64,000 nt of DNA from positions 186,001-250,000 of the forward strand of contig NZ_JAKGAN010000005.1 of the NCBI RefSeq assembly GCF_023061135.1, read 5' to 3'. The translations under genes were made by a program, and so were the position numbers. The notes below the pieces were generated by a model that searched no databases, was not told the origin of the DNA, and saw nothing but the letters and a program-made list of their open reading frames with translations. Shown here one piece after another: positions 8,111-16,065 of the stretch. The stretch's first letter is position 1. Each line of letters begins with the position of its first letter. Source of the DNA: Chromohalobacter sarecensis. GTDB lineage: Bacteria > Pseudomonadota > Gammaproteobacteria > Pseudomonadales > Halomonadaceae.

Positions 8111-9430
8111 TCAATAAAGCCAGTAGACGAAACCCAATGTGATGGACGGGAAAACCACCAGCATGATGATGCGCAGCACGTCTGCCGCCAGGAATGGCAG
8201 GATGCCCTTGAAGGTCTCGGTCAGCGGTACGTGGGGCGCCATGGAGTGGATGATGAAGATATTCAGTCCCACCGGTGGTGTGATCATCCCTACTTCCACG
8301 ACGACCAATGCCAGGATGCCGAACCAGATCGCCACGTCGCCGGGAGGCATGCCGAAATCCATGCCCGTCACGATGGGGAGGAAGATGGGCACGGTGAGCA
8401 GAATCATCGACAGGCTATCCATGAAACAACCCAGTACCAGGTAGCACAGCAGGATCCCCGCCAGGACGATCCAGGGGCTGATTTCCAGGCCCACGATCCA
8501 GCCCGCCGTGATTTGCGGCAATTGCGTCAGGGCGAGAAAGCTGTTGAACACGCTGGCCCCGAGGACGATGAAGAAGATCATCGCCGAGGTGACGGCCGTG
8601 TCGAGGAGGCTCTCACGCAGCCCTTCCCAGCGCAGCCCACCGCGGATGACGGCTAGCAGCCCGGTGGCGGCGGCACCCACGGCGGCGGCTTCGGTGGGCG
8701 TGAAAATCCCTGTGTAAATACCGCCGATCACGATGACGAAGATCGCTGCACCAGGCCATACATCGAGCAGCGAACGCCAGCGCTCACCGGCCGAGGCCTT
8801 GGCCTTGCTGGGGGCGCTATCCGGAAAGAAGCGCACGAACAGTGAGATCGCCACCATGTAACTGAGCGCGGCAAGGATGCCGGGGATCAAGGCGGCGGCG
8901 AACATCTCGTTGATGTTCTGTTCGGCAAGGATGGCGTAGATGACCAACACCACGGAGGGCGGGATCAGAATGCCCAGCGTACCGCCTGCGGCCAACGCGC
9001 CGGTGGCCAGACTACCGCGATAGCCTTGACGCTCCATTTCCGGTAGCGCGACTTGCGTCATGGTCGCGGCAGTTGCCAGCGAGGAGCCGCAAATGGCGCC
9101 GAAGGCACCGCAGGCGCCCACCGTCGACATGGCGAGGCCACCGCGACGATGGCCCAGCCAGTCGTTGGCGGCCTGAAACATGGCGCGTGATAGCCCGGCG
9201 CGTGCTGCGAATTGTCCCATCAACAGAAAGAGGGGAATGATTGACAGCGTGTGGCTGGAAAAGTGCTCGTAGGGCAGTGTCTTCAGGGCATTGAGGATAC
9301 CCATCGGTCCCGTGATGAGCATCGAGCCCAACGCGCCGATAACCAGCATGGCGAGGCCGATGGGTATGCGGGCGCCCATCATGGCCAGCAACAAGACGAA
9401 GCCGCCTGCGCCCAGAGTAAGAGGCGTCAT
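8111..9430 (-). CDS. TRAP transporter large permease, DctM family
   Basis: 439-residue membrane protein of the DctM family with about 12 hydrophobic segments. Family blocks are visible: GMxGxRIPIGLAML near the N-terminus, FGAICGSSLATAATMT, GYRGSLATGALAAGGTLGILIPPS and the C-terminal GMITPPVGLNIFI. It carries the substrate-translocating core of the sodium-coupled importer. The start ATG at 9430 overlaps the dctQ stop as ATGA and has AAGGAGA before it. A much longer open frame upstream belongs to dctQ in another phase and is not part of this gene. Confidence 0.92.
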   Translation of the reverse strand: MTPLTLGAGGFVLLLAMMGARIPIGLAMLVIGALGSMLITGPMGILNALKTLPYEHFSSHTLSIIPLFLLMGQFAARAGLSRAMFQAANDWLGHRRGGLAMSTVGACGAFGAICGSSLATAATMTQVALPEMERQGYRGSLATGALAAGGTLGILIPPSVVLVIYAILAEQNINEMFAAALIPGILAALSYMVAISLFVRFFPDSAPSKAKASAGERWRSLLDVWPGAAIFVIVIGGIYTGIFTPTEAAAVGAAATGLLAVIRGGLRWEGLRESLLDTAVTSAMIFFIVLGASVFNSFLALTQLPQITAGWIVGLEISPWIVLAGILLCYLVLGCFMDSLSMILLTVPIFLPIVTGMDFGMPPGDVAIWFGILALVVVEVGMITPPVGLNIFIIHSMAPHVPLTETFKGILPFLAADVLRIIMLVVFPSITLGFVYWLY

Positions 9431-10008
9431 GAGGCATCTCCTTGTGTCGCGGGGGCGGCGTCGTCCGAGAACGTGGAAAAGAGCCGGTATAGACAGACTA
9501 GCGAGAGCAGGGTGAAACCGACGATGCCGGCGATATAGCCCCACCACAGCGGGATACCCAGCAGCATGCTGGTTTCCATGTAACGGTGCTTGTCGAGCAG
9601 GCCGTGATACAGCCGCCATGTCATCAGGCATGCAACGACGAGGAACAAGGCTTCCGCGAGAACGGCGAGACAGCGCTGCACGCCCAGCGGCGCGCGCATG
9701 ACCAGCAGATCCACCGTGACGTGGCCGCCGCGCAGATGGCAGTACGGCAAGAAAAGAAACACGGCGATGGCCGTTCCGAGCTCGACGAGTTCGTAGTCGC
9801 CGGTGATGGGACCGATCCAAGCCAGTGCCGATAGGTCGCTGATCAGCGGCAGGCTAGATGCCCAGCGTCCGAGAATGCTGACCACTGTCATCAGTGAGAG
9901 CGCCGCGACGATCAATCCGCCGATGATCGCGGCGAGCCGACAGGCTGTTTCGAGGCCTCGGCGTAGGCAGGTGATGCTGGCGTTGGATGTCGTCGCTAGG
10001 CTGCTCAT
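9427..10008 (-). CDS. TRAP transporter small permease, DctQ family
   Basis: 193-residue protein with four predicted membrane helices (about residues 25-50, 70-95, 110-135 and 150-175) and the HLRGGHVTVDLL motif of DctQ proteins. It forms the membrane complex with the following dctM, to which it is coupled by a 4-bp overlap. Its upstream region (10009-10145) contains a degenerate copy of the inverted repeat found twice in the marR-fcs region, so control by the neighbouring MarR protein is possible. Confidence 0.9.
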   Translation of the reverse strand: MSSLATTSNASITCLRRGLETACRLAAIIGGLIVAALSLMTVVSILGRWASSLPLISDLSALAWIGPITGDYELVELGTAIAVFLFLPYCHLRGGHVTVDLLVMRAPLGVQRCLAVLAEALFLVVACLMTWRLYHGLLDKHRYMETSMLLGIPLWWGYIAGIVGFTLLSLVCLYRLFSTFSDDAAPATQGDAS

Positions 10009-10062
10009 GATTATATCTTTATAGGTTGCGTGGATCGGCCAAGGCGGTTAGGGGTATCGTTT

Positions 10063-10088
10063 TTAGTTGCTTTGTATAATTAATTGTC
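10063..10088 (-). promoter_or_regulatory. Possible operator upstream of the dctQM-DUF3237-dctP operon
   Basis: TTAGTT-N9-AATTAA (10063-10083) matches the ATAGTT-N9-AACTAT sites near marR and fcs at 9 of 12 arm positions with the same spacing. It overlaps AATTAATTGTC (10078-10088), which is also present in the ech-marR intergenic region. The site lies 55-80 bp upstream of the dctQ start. It is weak by itself; the shared spacing and the pathway link make it worth listing. Confidence 0.3.
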
Positions 10089-10145
10089 CCGAAGCAGGTG
10101 TGCAAGCCATGTCGCTTCAATTTGCCTAAAATTGCGGCTAAAGGA

Positions 10146-10649
10146 TTAGTCGTTACCTTCCTCGGAGGCATAAACTTTACGCAGCAAGGTCAATAATTGA
10201 CGCCGCTCTATTTCGCTAAGTAATTGAGTTGCGTCTAAATCACTTTGCTCTGCCAACCCTTTCAAGCGCTCGACGAGTGCCTCGCCGGTCTTGGTGAGGA
10301 AGATGCCGTGTGAGCGACGGTCGCGCTTGCAACGTACCCGCAATGCCAAGCCACGCTCTTCAAGACTATTAATCAAGCTAACGACTCGCGGCGGATCGAT
10401 GCTCAATGTCTGGGCAAGATTGGATTGCGTCACGCCCGGATAGCCCTCGATGACTACCAGCGAGGAAAACTGTGCCGGTCGAATGTCATGCTCGCGCATG
10501 GCCTCGTCGAAGTGCTTGAAGACCTTGAGCTGCGCCCGTCTCAGGGCATAGCCAAGGCGTTCCTCGAGCACTAATCCTGTGACCGTGGTTGGGTAGGCTT
10601 CCTCGAGGGGTGTTTGCTCCGGGGAGGGCGTTTTCTTGGATGTCGTCAT
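10146..10649 (-). CDS. MarR-family regulator next to fcs
   Basis: 167-residue MarR-type winged-helix protein with a long charged N-terminal tail. The DNA-binding part is around GVTQSNLAQTLSIDPPRVVSLIN and the wing RVRCKRDRRSHGIFL. The ATG at 10649 has AAGGA 7 nt upstream. The alternative ATG at 10673 would fall in the operator-like repeat and lacks a ribosome site. It is divergent from feruloyl-CoA synthase. Identical inverted repeats lie before its own start and before fcs, which suggests autoregulation and control of fcs. It is distinct in sequence from the MarR protein at 5965. Confidence 0.88.
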   Translation of the reverse strand: MTTSKKTPSPEQTPLEEAYPTTVTGLVLEERLGYALRRAQLKVFKHFDEAMREHDIRPAQFSSLVVIEGYPGVTQSNLAQTLSIDPPRVVSLINSLEERGLALRVRCKRDRRSHGIFLTKTGEALVERLKGLAEQSDLDATQLLSEIERRQLLTLLRKVYASEEGND

Positions 10650-10671
10650 CGGGGGTTCCTTCTTCGATACC

Positions 10672-10692
10672 ATAGTTAATAGTAGAAACTAT
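10672..10692. promoter_or_regulatory. Inverted repeat ATAGTT-N9-AACTAT, marR-proximal copy
   Basis: Perfect 6-bp arms, 9-bp spacer. It begins 23 bp upstream of the chosen marR start. An identical arm-and-spacer arrangement occurs 125 bp away at 10797-10817. Likely operator of the MarR protein at 10146-10649 (inference). Confidence 0.6.
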
Positions 10693-10796
10693 ATTCTGAA
10701 TGCATTGTTTACGATATCGGTGTGGATAGGCAATACCGTCGACTAATGGGCGCTTGTGTGCACCTAAAGTCTCATGCGGTGCGTCTAGTCAAAAAA

Positions 10797-10817
10797 ATAG
10801 TTACCTATTATAACTAT
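10797..10817. promoter_or_regulatory. Inverted repeat ATAGTT-N9-AACTAT, fcs-proximal copy
   Basis: Second copy of the 6-9-6 inverted repeat, 73 bp upstream of the fcs start and so near where its promoter should be. The spacer sequences of the two copies differ while the arms are identical, as expected for a protein-binding site rather than a chance duplication. Confidence 0.6.
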
Positions 10818-10889
10818 ATCTATCACGTTGCTGGTGAAGAACGTATCGCTGAATAACAAGTTTAATCACAGACTAATGGAGCGCCTTTC

Positions 10890-12719
10890 ATGTCGTCCCC
10901 TTCCGGTAACCGGTCTTCGCCCCGTTCCGAGAGCGATGCGTTCGCACAGGCGTATCGACTATACGGTGGTGAAGTGCTGGATTACCCCCGTTGCATGACC
11001 CAGCGTCTCGCGCACTGGGCACGTGAGACGCCGTCGACAACGTTCCTGGCCGAACGCGAGGGGGCGCAGCGCGACTGGCGAAAGCTAACCTTTGATGAAG
11101 CGATGCCGCGGGTGACCCGTCTGGCACAAGCGTTGCTGGATTACGGCCTGTCCCCGGAGCGTCCCGTCGTGGTGCTGTCAGGTAACAGTATCGAGCATGC
11201 GTTGCTGGCGTGCGCCGCCATGCATGTAGGCATCCCCTATGTGCCGGTATCACCGTCCTATGCCCTGCTCTCGGAAGATTTCGTCAAGCTTCGCCATGTC
11301 GTCGATCTCGTGACCCCAGGGCTCATCTTTGTCGACGACGAAGCTCGCTTTGGCGCAGCTCTGGCGGCCGTTTGCGATGAGCAGGTGACCTGCGTAGCGA
11401 CGCTGCCGACTCAGCGAGCGCTGGCGTTCGAGACACTGGCGGCGACGCCGGCACGGGCCGAGGTCGATGACGCTCATGCCCGCGTGACACCGGATAGCGT
11501 CGCCAAGTTGCTGTTCACCTCGGGCTCGACGGGTATGCCCAAGGCAGTGATCAACACCCAACGCATGCTGTGCAGCAACCAGGCCATGCTCGAGAAACGT
11601 CTGGATTTCTTGTCTCGGCACAAGCCGGTGTTGGTGGACTGGCTACCCTGGCATCACACCTTCGGCGGCAACACGATCCTCGGCATGACGATCCATAATG
11701 GGGGATCGCTGTACATCGATGACGGCAATCCGACGGCGGACGGCGTGCGGCGCACGGTGGATAACCTGCGTGAGGTGTCGCCGACGTTCTATTGCAACGT
11801 ACCCAAGGGGTTCGAGGCGCTGGTCGAGCATTTACGTGACGATGAGGCGTTACGCACGGCGTTCTTCCGCGATCTCGAGATGATGCACTTCGGTGGAGCC
11901 GTGTTGCCCGTTCACGTGCGCGAGGCGCTGGATACCTTCGGCGAGCAGGCATGTGGACGCCCCGTGCCCATGCTGACGGGGCTTGGGTCCACCGAGGCTT
12001 GCCTGGCGTTCTGCACCGCGGAGGCCAGTGGTACGCCGGGCCTGATCGGTCAACCCGTGCCGGGGATGTCGCTCAAGCTGGTGGCGACGGATGACAAATG
12101 GGAAGCACGTCTCAAGGGGCTCAATGTCACGCCTGGCTATTGGCGCGACGCCGAACGTACCGCCGAAGCATTCGATGACGAAGGCTATTATTGTACCGGG
12201 GACGCGATGCGACTCGCCGATCCCGAGTACCCTGAGCGTGGGCTGATCTTTGACGGACGCTTGAGTGAGAATTTCAAGCTGGTGACCGGTACCTGGGTCA
12301 ATGTGGGCATCTTGCGACTGCAGCTTATCGAGCACTTCGCCCCGCTGGTGCAGGACGTGGTGATCGCCGGTGAAGGGCGTGGCTATCTCACCGGGTTGGT
12401 GGTGCTGAACGTCCCGGCGTGCGCACAGCATGCAGGTGTCTCGACGTCATCGCTGGGTGACCTGGCGCACGACGCCACCTTGCACCAATGGTTCACGCAA
12501 CGCCTGGCGTCCTGTCGTCGAGGGCAGTCGAGTTCTACGTGTCTGGAACGCTTGTTGATTCTGGATACGCCGCTTTCGGTCGATCGCGGAGAATTGACCG
12601 ATAAGGGGTCGGTCAATCAGCGGCTGGTGCGCGAGCGCTATGCCGATCTCGTCGACACACTCTATGCCGATGCTCCTCACGATGCGCGCGTGGTGCTACC
12701 TGCCCCCCAAACCCAATAG
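10890..12719 (+). CDS. fcs: Feruloyl-CoA synthase (hydroxycinnamate-CoA ligase)
   Basis: 609-residue adenylate-forming (ANL superfamily) ligase. The phosphate-binding loop TSGSTGMPK is at 210-218, and downstream motifs GLGSTE and YYCTGDA are present. It should activate ferulate, p-coumarate and caffeate with ATP and CoA for Ech. The length and the N-terminal AxxYRLYGGEVLDYPRCMTQRL region fit bacterial feruloyl-CoA synthases, which are longer than typical acyl-CoA ligases. It is divergent from a MarR gene and preceded by an inverted-repeat operator. Its stop codon TAG (12717-12719) lies in the same frame as the truncated ligC remnant that follows immediately. Confidence 0.9.
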   Translation: MSSPSGNRSSPRSESDAFAQAYRLYGGEVLDYPRCMTQRLAHWARETPSTTFLAEREGAQRDWRKLTFDEAMPRVTRLAQALLDYGLSPERPVVVLSGNSIEHALLACAAMHVGIPYVPVSPSYALLSEDFVKLRHVVDLVTPGLIFVDDEARFGAALAAVCDEQVTCVATLPTQRALAFETLAATPARAEVDDAHARVTPDSVAKLLFTSGSTGMPKAVINTQRMLCSNQAMLEKRLDFLSRHKPVLVDWLPWHHTFGGNTILGMTIHNGGSLYIDDGNPTADGVRRTVDNLREVSPTFYCNVPKGFEALVEHLRDDEALRTAFFRDLEMMHFGGAVLPVHVREALDTFGEQACGRPVPMLTGLGSTEACLAFCTAEASGTPGLIGQPVPGMSLKLVATDDKWEARLKGLNVTPGYWRDAERTAEAFDDEGYYCTGDAMRLADPEYPERGLIFDGRLSENFKLVTGTWVNVGILRLQLIEHFAPLVQDVVIAGEGRGYLTGLVVLNVPACAQHAGVSTSSLGDLAHDATLHQWFTQRLASCRRGQSSSTCLERLLILDTPLSVDRGELTDKGSVNQRLVRERYADLVDTLYADAPHDARVVLPAPQTQ

Positions 12720-13463
12720 GGGGCGTTAGACGGGCTGGCCAAGACGCCAAGTCATATGCATGCCTCCCAGGCCGAGCAAGCGATTGATGCTGGTAAGCAT
12801 GTGCTCTGTGAAATACCCATGAGTCTGAACTTGGTCGATGCCGAGCGCATGACGGCGCGAGCCCGTGACTCGAACACCGTCGCGATGGTGGCCCATACGC
12901 GTCGCTTCAACGCTCCGCATTGGGAAATGAAGCGGCGTATTAAAGCGGGTGTGTTTCATCTGCAGCATTTCGTCAGCGAGACGTATTTCCTGCGTCGCGA
13001 AAACCTCAATATGCAAGGCGAGCCTCGTGTCTGGACGGATCATTTGTTATGGCATCATGCTTGCCATAGCGTGGATCTTTTTGCGTGGTTGCTGGAGGAT
13101 TTCGACTTGGATGTCTGGGGAGGGCGAGGGCCGATTCACCCCGAGCTAGGGATTGCCATGGACATGAATATCGGCTTGAGGTCACGCGATGGGATTCTGG
13201 CGACCTTGACGCTTTCCTTCAACAATCATGGGCCATTCGGCGGGTTTTATCGCTATATCGGTGAAGAAAGCACATTGCTGGCTTATCGTGATGAGCTAAA
13301 GGATTATCGAGGAGAGGTGTTGCCTCTCGAAGGGACGGGGGTTCAAGCGCAGGACGCCGAATTCATCACCGCCATTCGCGAATCTCGTGTACCTGAAGCG
13401 GCGTTTTCACATTGCCTTCCTACTATGCGACTTCTCGATAAGCTGGAAGCGCTAATAGGCTGA
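12720..13463 (+). pseudogene. 5'-truncated ligC-like dehydrogenase (Gfo/Idh/MocA family)
   Basis: The frame after the fcs stop reads a LigC-type protein (4-carboxy-2-hydroxymuconate-6-semialdehyde dehydrogenase) from the middle of its cofactor domain. Hallmarks are TPSHMHA, AGKHVLCEIPMSL, MVAHTRRFN, TYFLRRENLN, WTDHLLWHHACHSVDLFAW and GPIHPELGIAMDMNIGL. The GxGxxG NAD(P) motif and roughly the first 75-80 residues are absent. Homology extends upstream of the first ATG (12756) to about 12744, so this is a truncation and not a short protein with its own start. The rest is open and ends normally, so loss may be recent, or a shortened product may still be made. Type and extent are from recalled family sequence. 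Confidence 0.8.
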
Positions 13464-13507
13464 AGTCCGTGAAATGGCACAGACTATTTTTGGCCTTCCA
13501 TGAAAAA

Positions 13508-13526
13508 GGCTGGCGAAACGCCAGCC
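13508..13526 (-). terminator. Intrinsic terminator of the porin gene
   Basis: Perfect 8-bp stem GGCTGGCG / CGCCAGCC with a 3-nt loop, flanked on its left by AAAAA, which reads as a U-run on the minus strand. It lies 29 bp past the porin stop codon. Confidence 0.75.
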
Positions 13527-13554
13527 AAAATCACGATCGATCACTATCACAACA

Positions 13555-14781
13555 CTAGAACTGGAAGGTAGCGCTTGCCTGCAGGCGGCTTGCATCGTCG
13601 GAGTTGCCGTTGATCTGCTCGACATCGGCGTTTTGATACTCAAGACCCACGGCCAGGCGTTGGGTGACATCCCAGATCACGTTGGCGAAGGTGTAGTCGA
13701 TGGTCTCGAACTGGGCACCATAGCTATCGGGAAGGTCCTGGTCGAGACGCGAGAAGCCAACGGAGCTGAACCAGTCGTCGGTCCAGTTATGGTTGAGGGA
13801 TACACCGAAGGCACGTGTCTCGACGGCCTCGAGTTCGTTATTGTCATTAACGTAGACATCGGGTGCATTGCGATGCCCGGTATTGCCGGGGTTGCCCATG
13901 TAGTTACCGATACCTTCACCATAAGTCGCACTACCATGTAGGCTCGTCATCGGCGTAAAGGGTAGGTTGAACTGTGCTTGTACCCCGTAACCGGTGGTTT
14001 CGTCATCCACGGTATTGGTGATGTTATTGGTGGAGAGCTGGCGCGCGACACCGGAAAGAGCGAACAGGCGCTTGTATTCGTAGCGTACCGTCAAGTCGGG
14101 GAATTGACTCTCACCATCGGCAACGCCTGCGTCGTCACGTGCGATCACCGTATCCGGATCCTCCACGGAGAACGATAGGTTGCCCGCACCAAGTGGCTGG
14201 GTATAGCGCAACTGGGCCTGGCGCTCGAAGGCATAACCTTTAGGATCGCCCAGCGCCAAGGTGCGTGTGCCACCCACGAAACTCATGAAGTTCGTCCAGG
14301 TACGGCCCGCCAAAAAGCCATTGAGTTCGCCATAGGCATGGCGCAGGTTGAATTTGCCGTCCGGGATGAAATGCCCTTCGAAATAGGTCGTTAATCGGCC
14401 ATAGTCGGTCATGGTATGCGTACGGAAGTTAAGACGCGACTCATAGGCGGTGAAGTCGCTGCGTCCATCGGTACGATTCGATGGATCCATGACCGCATAA
14501 GGGTCGGTAGCCTTACCAAGGTCATAGTCGAAATCGTAAAGCATATCGAGCTTGACATAACCACCGAAGGCGATATCGGTTTCGGTGCCTGGGATGTTGA
14601 TGGTCGAGCGATGGTTCCACGGAGGACCGACGCGGCTTGGGTCGCCGGTGACCACGGGTTGGCCCGCTTCAACGACGTCGAAGGCATAGGCGGGAGCCGT
14701 CGCCACGCCAGCCATGCCTGAAACGAGTGACACGCAGAGCGCGAGTTTTGTCATCTTGAATGTTGTTATATCGGATCGCAT
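13555..14781 (-). CDS. Outer membrane porin, DcaP-like family
   Basis: 408-residue outer membrane protein. A signal peptide (to about residue 33, TAPAYA) is followed by an N-terminal periplasmic stretch with DPSRVGPPWN and by a beta-strand-rich barrel (GGYVKLDMLYDFDYD onward), ending in the outer membrane signature ATFQF. The FDFDYDLG and YESRLNFRT blocks fit DcaP-type porins that take up dicarboxylic or aromatic acids. The start at 14781 is the best of two (an in-frame ATG lies at 14754). A PcaR-type operator lies about 230 bp upstream, so it probably belongs to the protocatechuate regulon; that link is inferred from the site. Confidence 0.85.
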   Translation of the reverse strand: MRSDITTFKMTKLALCVSLVSGMAGVATAPAYAFDVVEAGQPVVTGDPSRVGPPWNHRSTINIPGTETDIAFGGYVKLDMLYDFDYDLGKATDPYAVMDPSNRTDGRSDFTAYESRLNFRTHTMTDYGRLTTYFEGHFIPDGKFNLRHAYGELNGFLAGRTWTNFMSFVGGTRTLALGDPKGYAFERQAQLRYTQPLGAGNLSFSVEDPDTVIARDDAGVADGESQFPDLTVRYEYKRLFALSGVARQLSTNNITNTVDDETTGYGVQAQFNLPFTPMTSLHGSATYGEGIGNYMGNPGNTGHRNAPDVYVNDNNELEAVETRAFGVSLNHNWTDDWFSSVGFSRLDQDLPDSYGAQFETIDYTFANVIWDVTQRLAVGLEYQNADVEQINGNSDDASRLQASATFQF

Positions 14782-15010
14782 TGGTGAGCTGCCCTTTTTA
14801 GGAAGTTATCGAGCTTGGTGCGCATGAATGAGTATGCGTTTCTGAATCGACGGGAAAATTAATTTTTTACCGTCTCCCCATGCATTTTTCTGATGAAGCT
14901 AGGTCATATCTCCTTCGTCTACCCCATGAACTCAGGAGGGAACCACGCTGGTCGAGCGAAAGATCTGCTGTGCATTTTGTTCCCCGGCTAATGTTTTTAT
15001 CGTCTTATAA

Positions 15011-15034
15011 GTTCGTAATACGAACCTTGATTCG
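15011..15034 (-). promoter_or_regulatory. PcaR-type operator upstream of the porin gene
   Basis: GTTCG-TAATA-CGAAC (15011-15025) is a perfect dyad followed 5 bp later by a third half-site ATTCG (15030-15034). The palindrome-plus-direct-repeat layout at 10-bp intervals is the same as at pcaB and pcaI in this window and is known for PcaU/PobR-type IclR regulators. It lies in the 394-bp stretch 14782-15175 that has no gene; besides this site and the terminator at 15055-15089 I see nothing else there. Confidence 0.65.
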
Positions 15035-15054
15035 TCTTGCGTACAGAGAAGCTG

Positions 15055-15089
15055 AAAAAAAACGCCCTTCCTGTCAATGAGGAAGGGCG
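15055..15089 (-). terminator. Intrinsic terminator of the iclR (pcaR-like) gene
   Basis: Perfect 10-bp stem CGCCCTTCCT / AGGAAGGGCG with a 7-nt loop (15063-15089), followed on the minus strand by eight U residues (A-run at 15055-15062). Located about 85 bp past the regulator's stop codon. Confidence 0.85.
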
Positions 15090-15175
15090 CGGTAATTTAT
15101 GAAGCTGATATAACGCTTTGTATTAAAGTGGTTTTTAAGTTCTTATACTTTGGTTGTGACGCATGTTTTTTGCGA

Positions 15176-15961
15176 TTAAATTAACGTTTCTTTTATTTCT
15201 AATGCCTTTTCTTTCAAGCAGGGTAGGATATTTTCCTCAAGCCTTTCGAGAGGCACGCGAGCGGAGTTCGTCGAGACGTTCATTGCGCCGATAAGACGTC
15301 CTCCCCCACTGAATATGGGCACGGCGAGTGAGCGAAGCCCCGAGTCGAGTTCCTGGTCGACGATACAATAGCCTTGCTCTCGGGCTTTGATGATCTCGGC
15401 TTCGAGCGTTTTAAGATCGGTAATACTATGCGCGGTATGTGCTACGAGCTCGCTTTCTTGCAGGATGCGGTGGCGCTCTTCGTCCGGCAATGTTCCTAGC
15501 AAAATGCGTCCCATCGAGGTGTAGGCGGTGGGCAGTCGAGTGCCTACCGCAAGCGTGATGGCCATCAGTCGATGCTTGGCCGCAGAGCGCGCGACGTAGA
15601 TCACATCCTTGCCGTCGAGTACGCCTAGGGACGAGGATTCGCCGGTCTCATGCGTGATATCTTCCAGGTACTTTTGGATGGCGTTGTGGTAGTTGTTCGC
15701 CGACAGGAAGGCGTAACCCAGTTGTAGCGTCTTGGGTGAAAGTTCGAAATAACGCTCCTGCTTACGCACGTATCCCAAGGCATGCAAGGTCAACAGGAAG
15801 CGCCTGGCCTTGGCTCGGTTCATGTGGGTTTTCGTGGCGACCTCGCTGAGTGTCATGCGAGGGCTGGCCTGATCGAATGCCATGATGACTTCCAGGCCGC
15901 TTGCCAATGCGGTAACGAAATCCCTGTCGTCGGGCGTGAGCGCTCCGTCTTGTGATGCCAT
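15176..15961 (-). CDS. IclR-family regulator of the pca genes (PcaR/PcaU-like)
   Basis: 261-residue IclR protein. The N-terminal winged helix is at about 15-75 (MTLSEVATKTHMNRAKARRFLLTL) and the effector-binding domain runs from about 90 to 255, with the typical LPTAYTSMGRILL and VDQELDSGLRSLAVPI blocks. It is divergent from pcaB (105 bp), and a three-half-site operator lies between them. The family includes PcaR of Pseudomonas and PcaU of Acinetobacter, which respond to 3-oxoadipate or protocatechuate. Sites of the same form precede pcaB, pcaI and the porin gene, which defines a probable regulon within this window. Confidence 0.88.
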   Translation of the reverse strand: MASQDGALTPDDRDFVTALASGLEVIMAFDQASPRMTLSEVATKTHMNRAKARRFLLTLHALGYVRKQERYFELSPKTLQLGYAFLSANNYHNAIQKYLEDITHETGESSSLGVLDGKDVIYVARSAAKHRLMAITLAVGTRLPTAYTSMGRILLGTLPDEERHRILQESELVAHTAHSITDLKTLEAEIIKAREQGYCIVDQELDSGLRSLAVPIFSGGGRLIGAMNVSTNSARVPLERLEENILPCLKEKALEIKETLI

Positions 15962-16017
15962 GTGCCGTGATGCCTCGTTGTTGATTGTCAGGTATCTTGG
16001 AGCAAACCTATCATAAA

Positions 16018-16041
16018 GTTCGAAATGCGAACATTTGTTCG
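16018..16041. promoter_or_regulatory. PcaR-type operator between iclR and pcaB
   Basis: Half-sites GTTCG (16018), CGAAC (16028) and GTTCG (16037) sit at 10-bp intervals; the first two form the dyad GTTCG-AAATG-CGAAC and the last two the perfect repeat GCGAAC-ATTT-GTTCGC (16027-16042). The site is 25 bp before the pcaB start and 57 bp before the regulator's start, so it can serve both directions. Confidence 0.75.
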
Positions 16042-16065
16042 CCTTGATTCCGGCTGGAGATCCGC

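Noticed and set aside
8111-9820. A 569-codon open frame as one protein
   Set aside because: Only the part from the ATG at 9430 is DctM. The first 130 codons are dctQ in another phase and carry no membrane or family pattern.
14478-14492. A fourth VanR-like palindrome (ATGGATCCAT) in the porin gene
   Set aside because: The flanking bases differ from TTTGGATCCAAA and the site is inside a coding region; GGATCC alone is expected by chance.
14880-15080. A 66-codon frame in the porin-iclR gap
   Set aside because: It spans the operator and the terminator stem, has no ribosome site and no recognisable domain.
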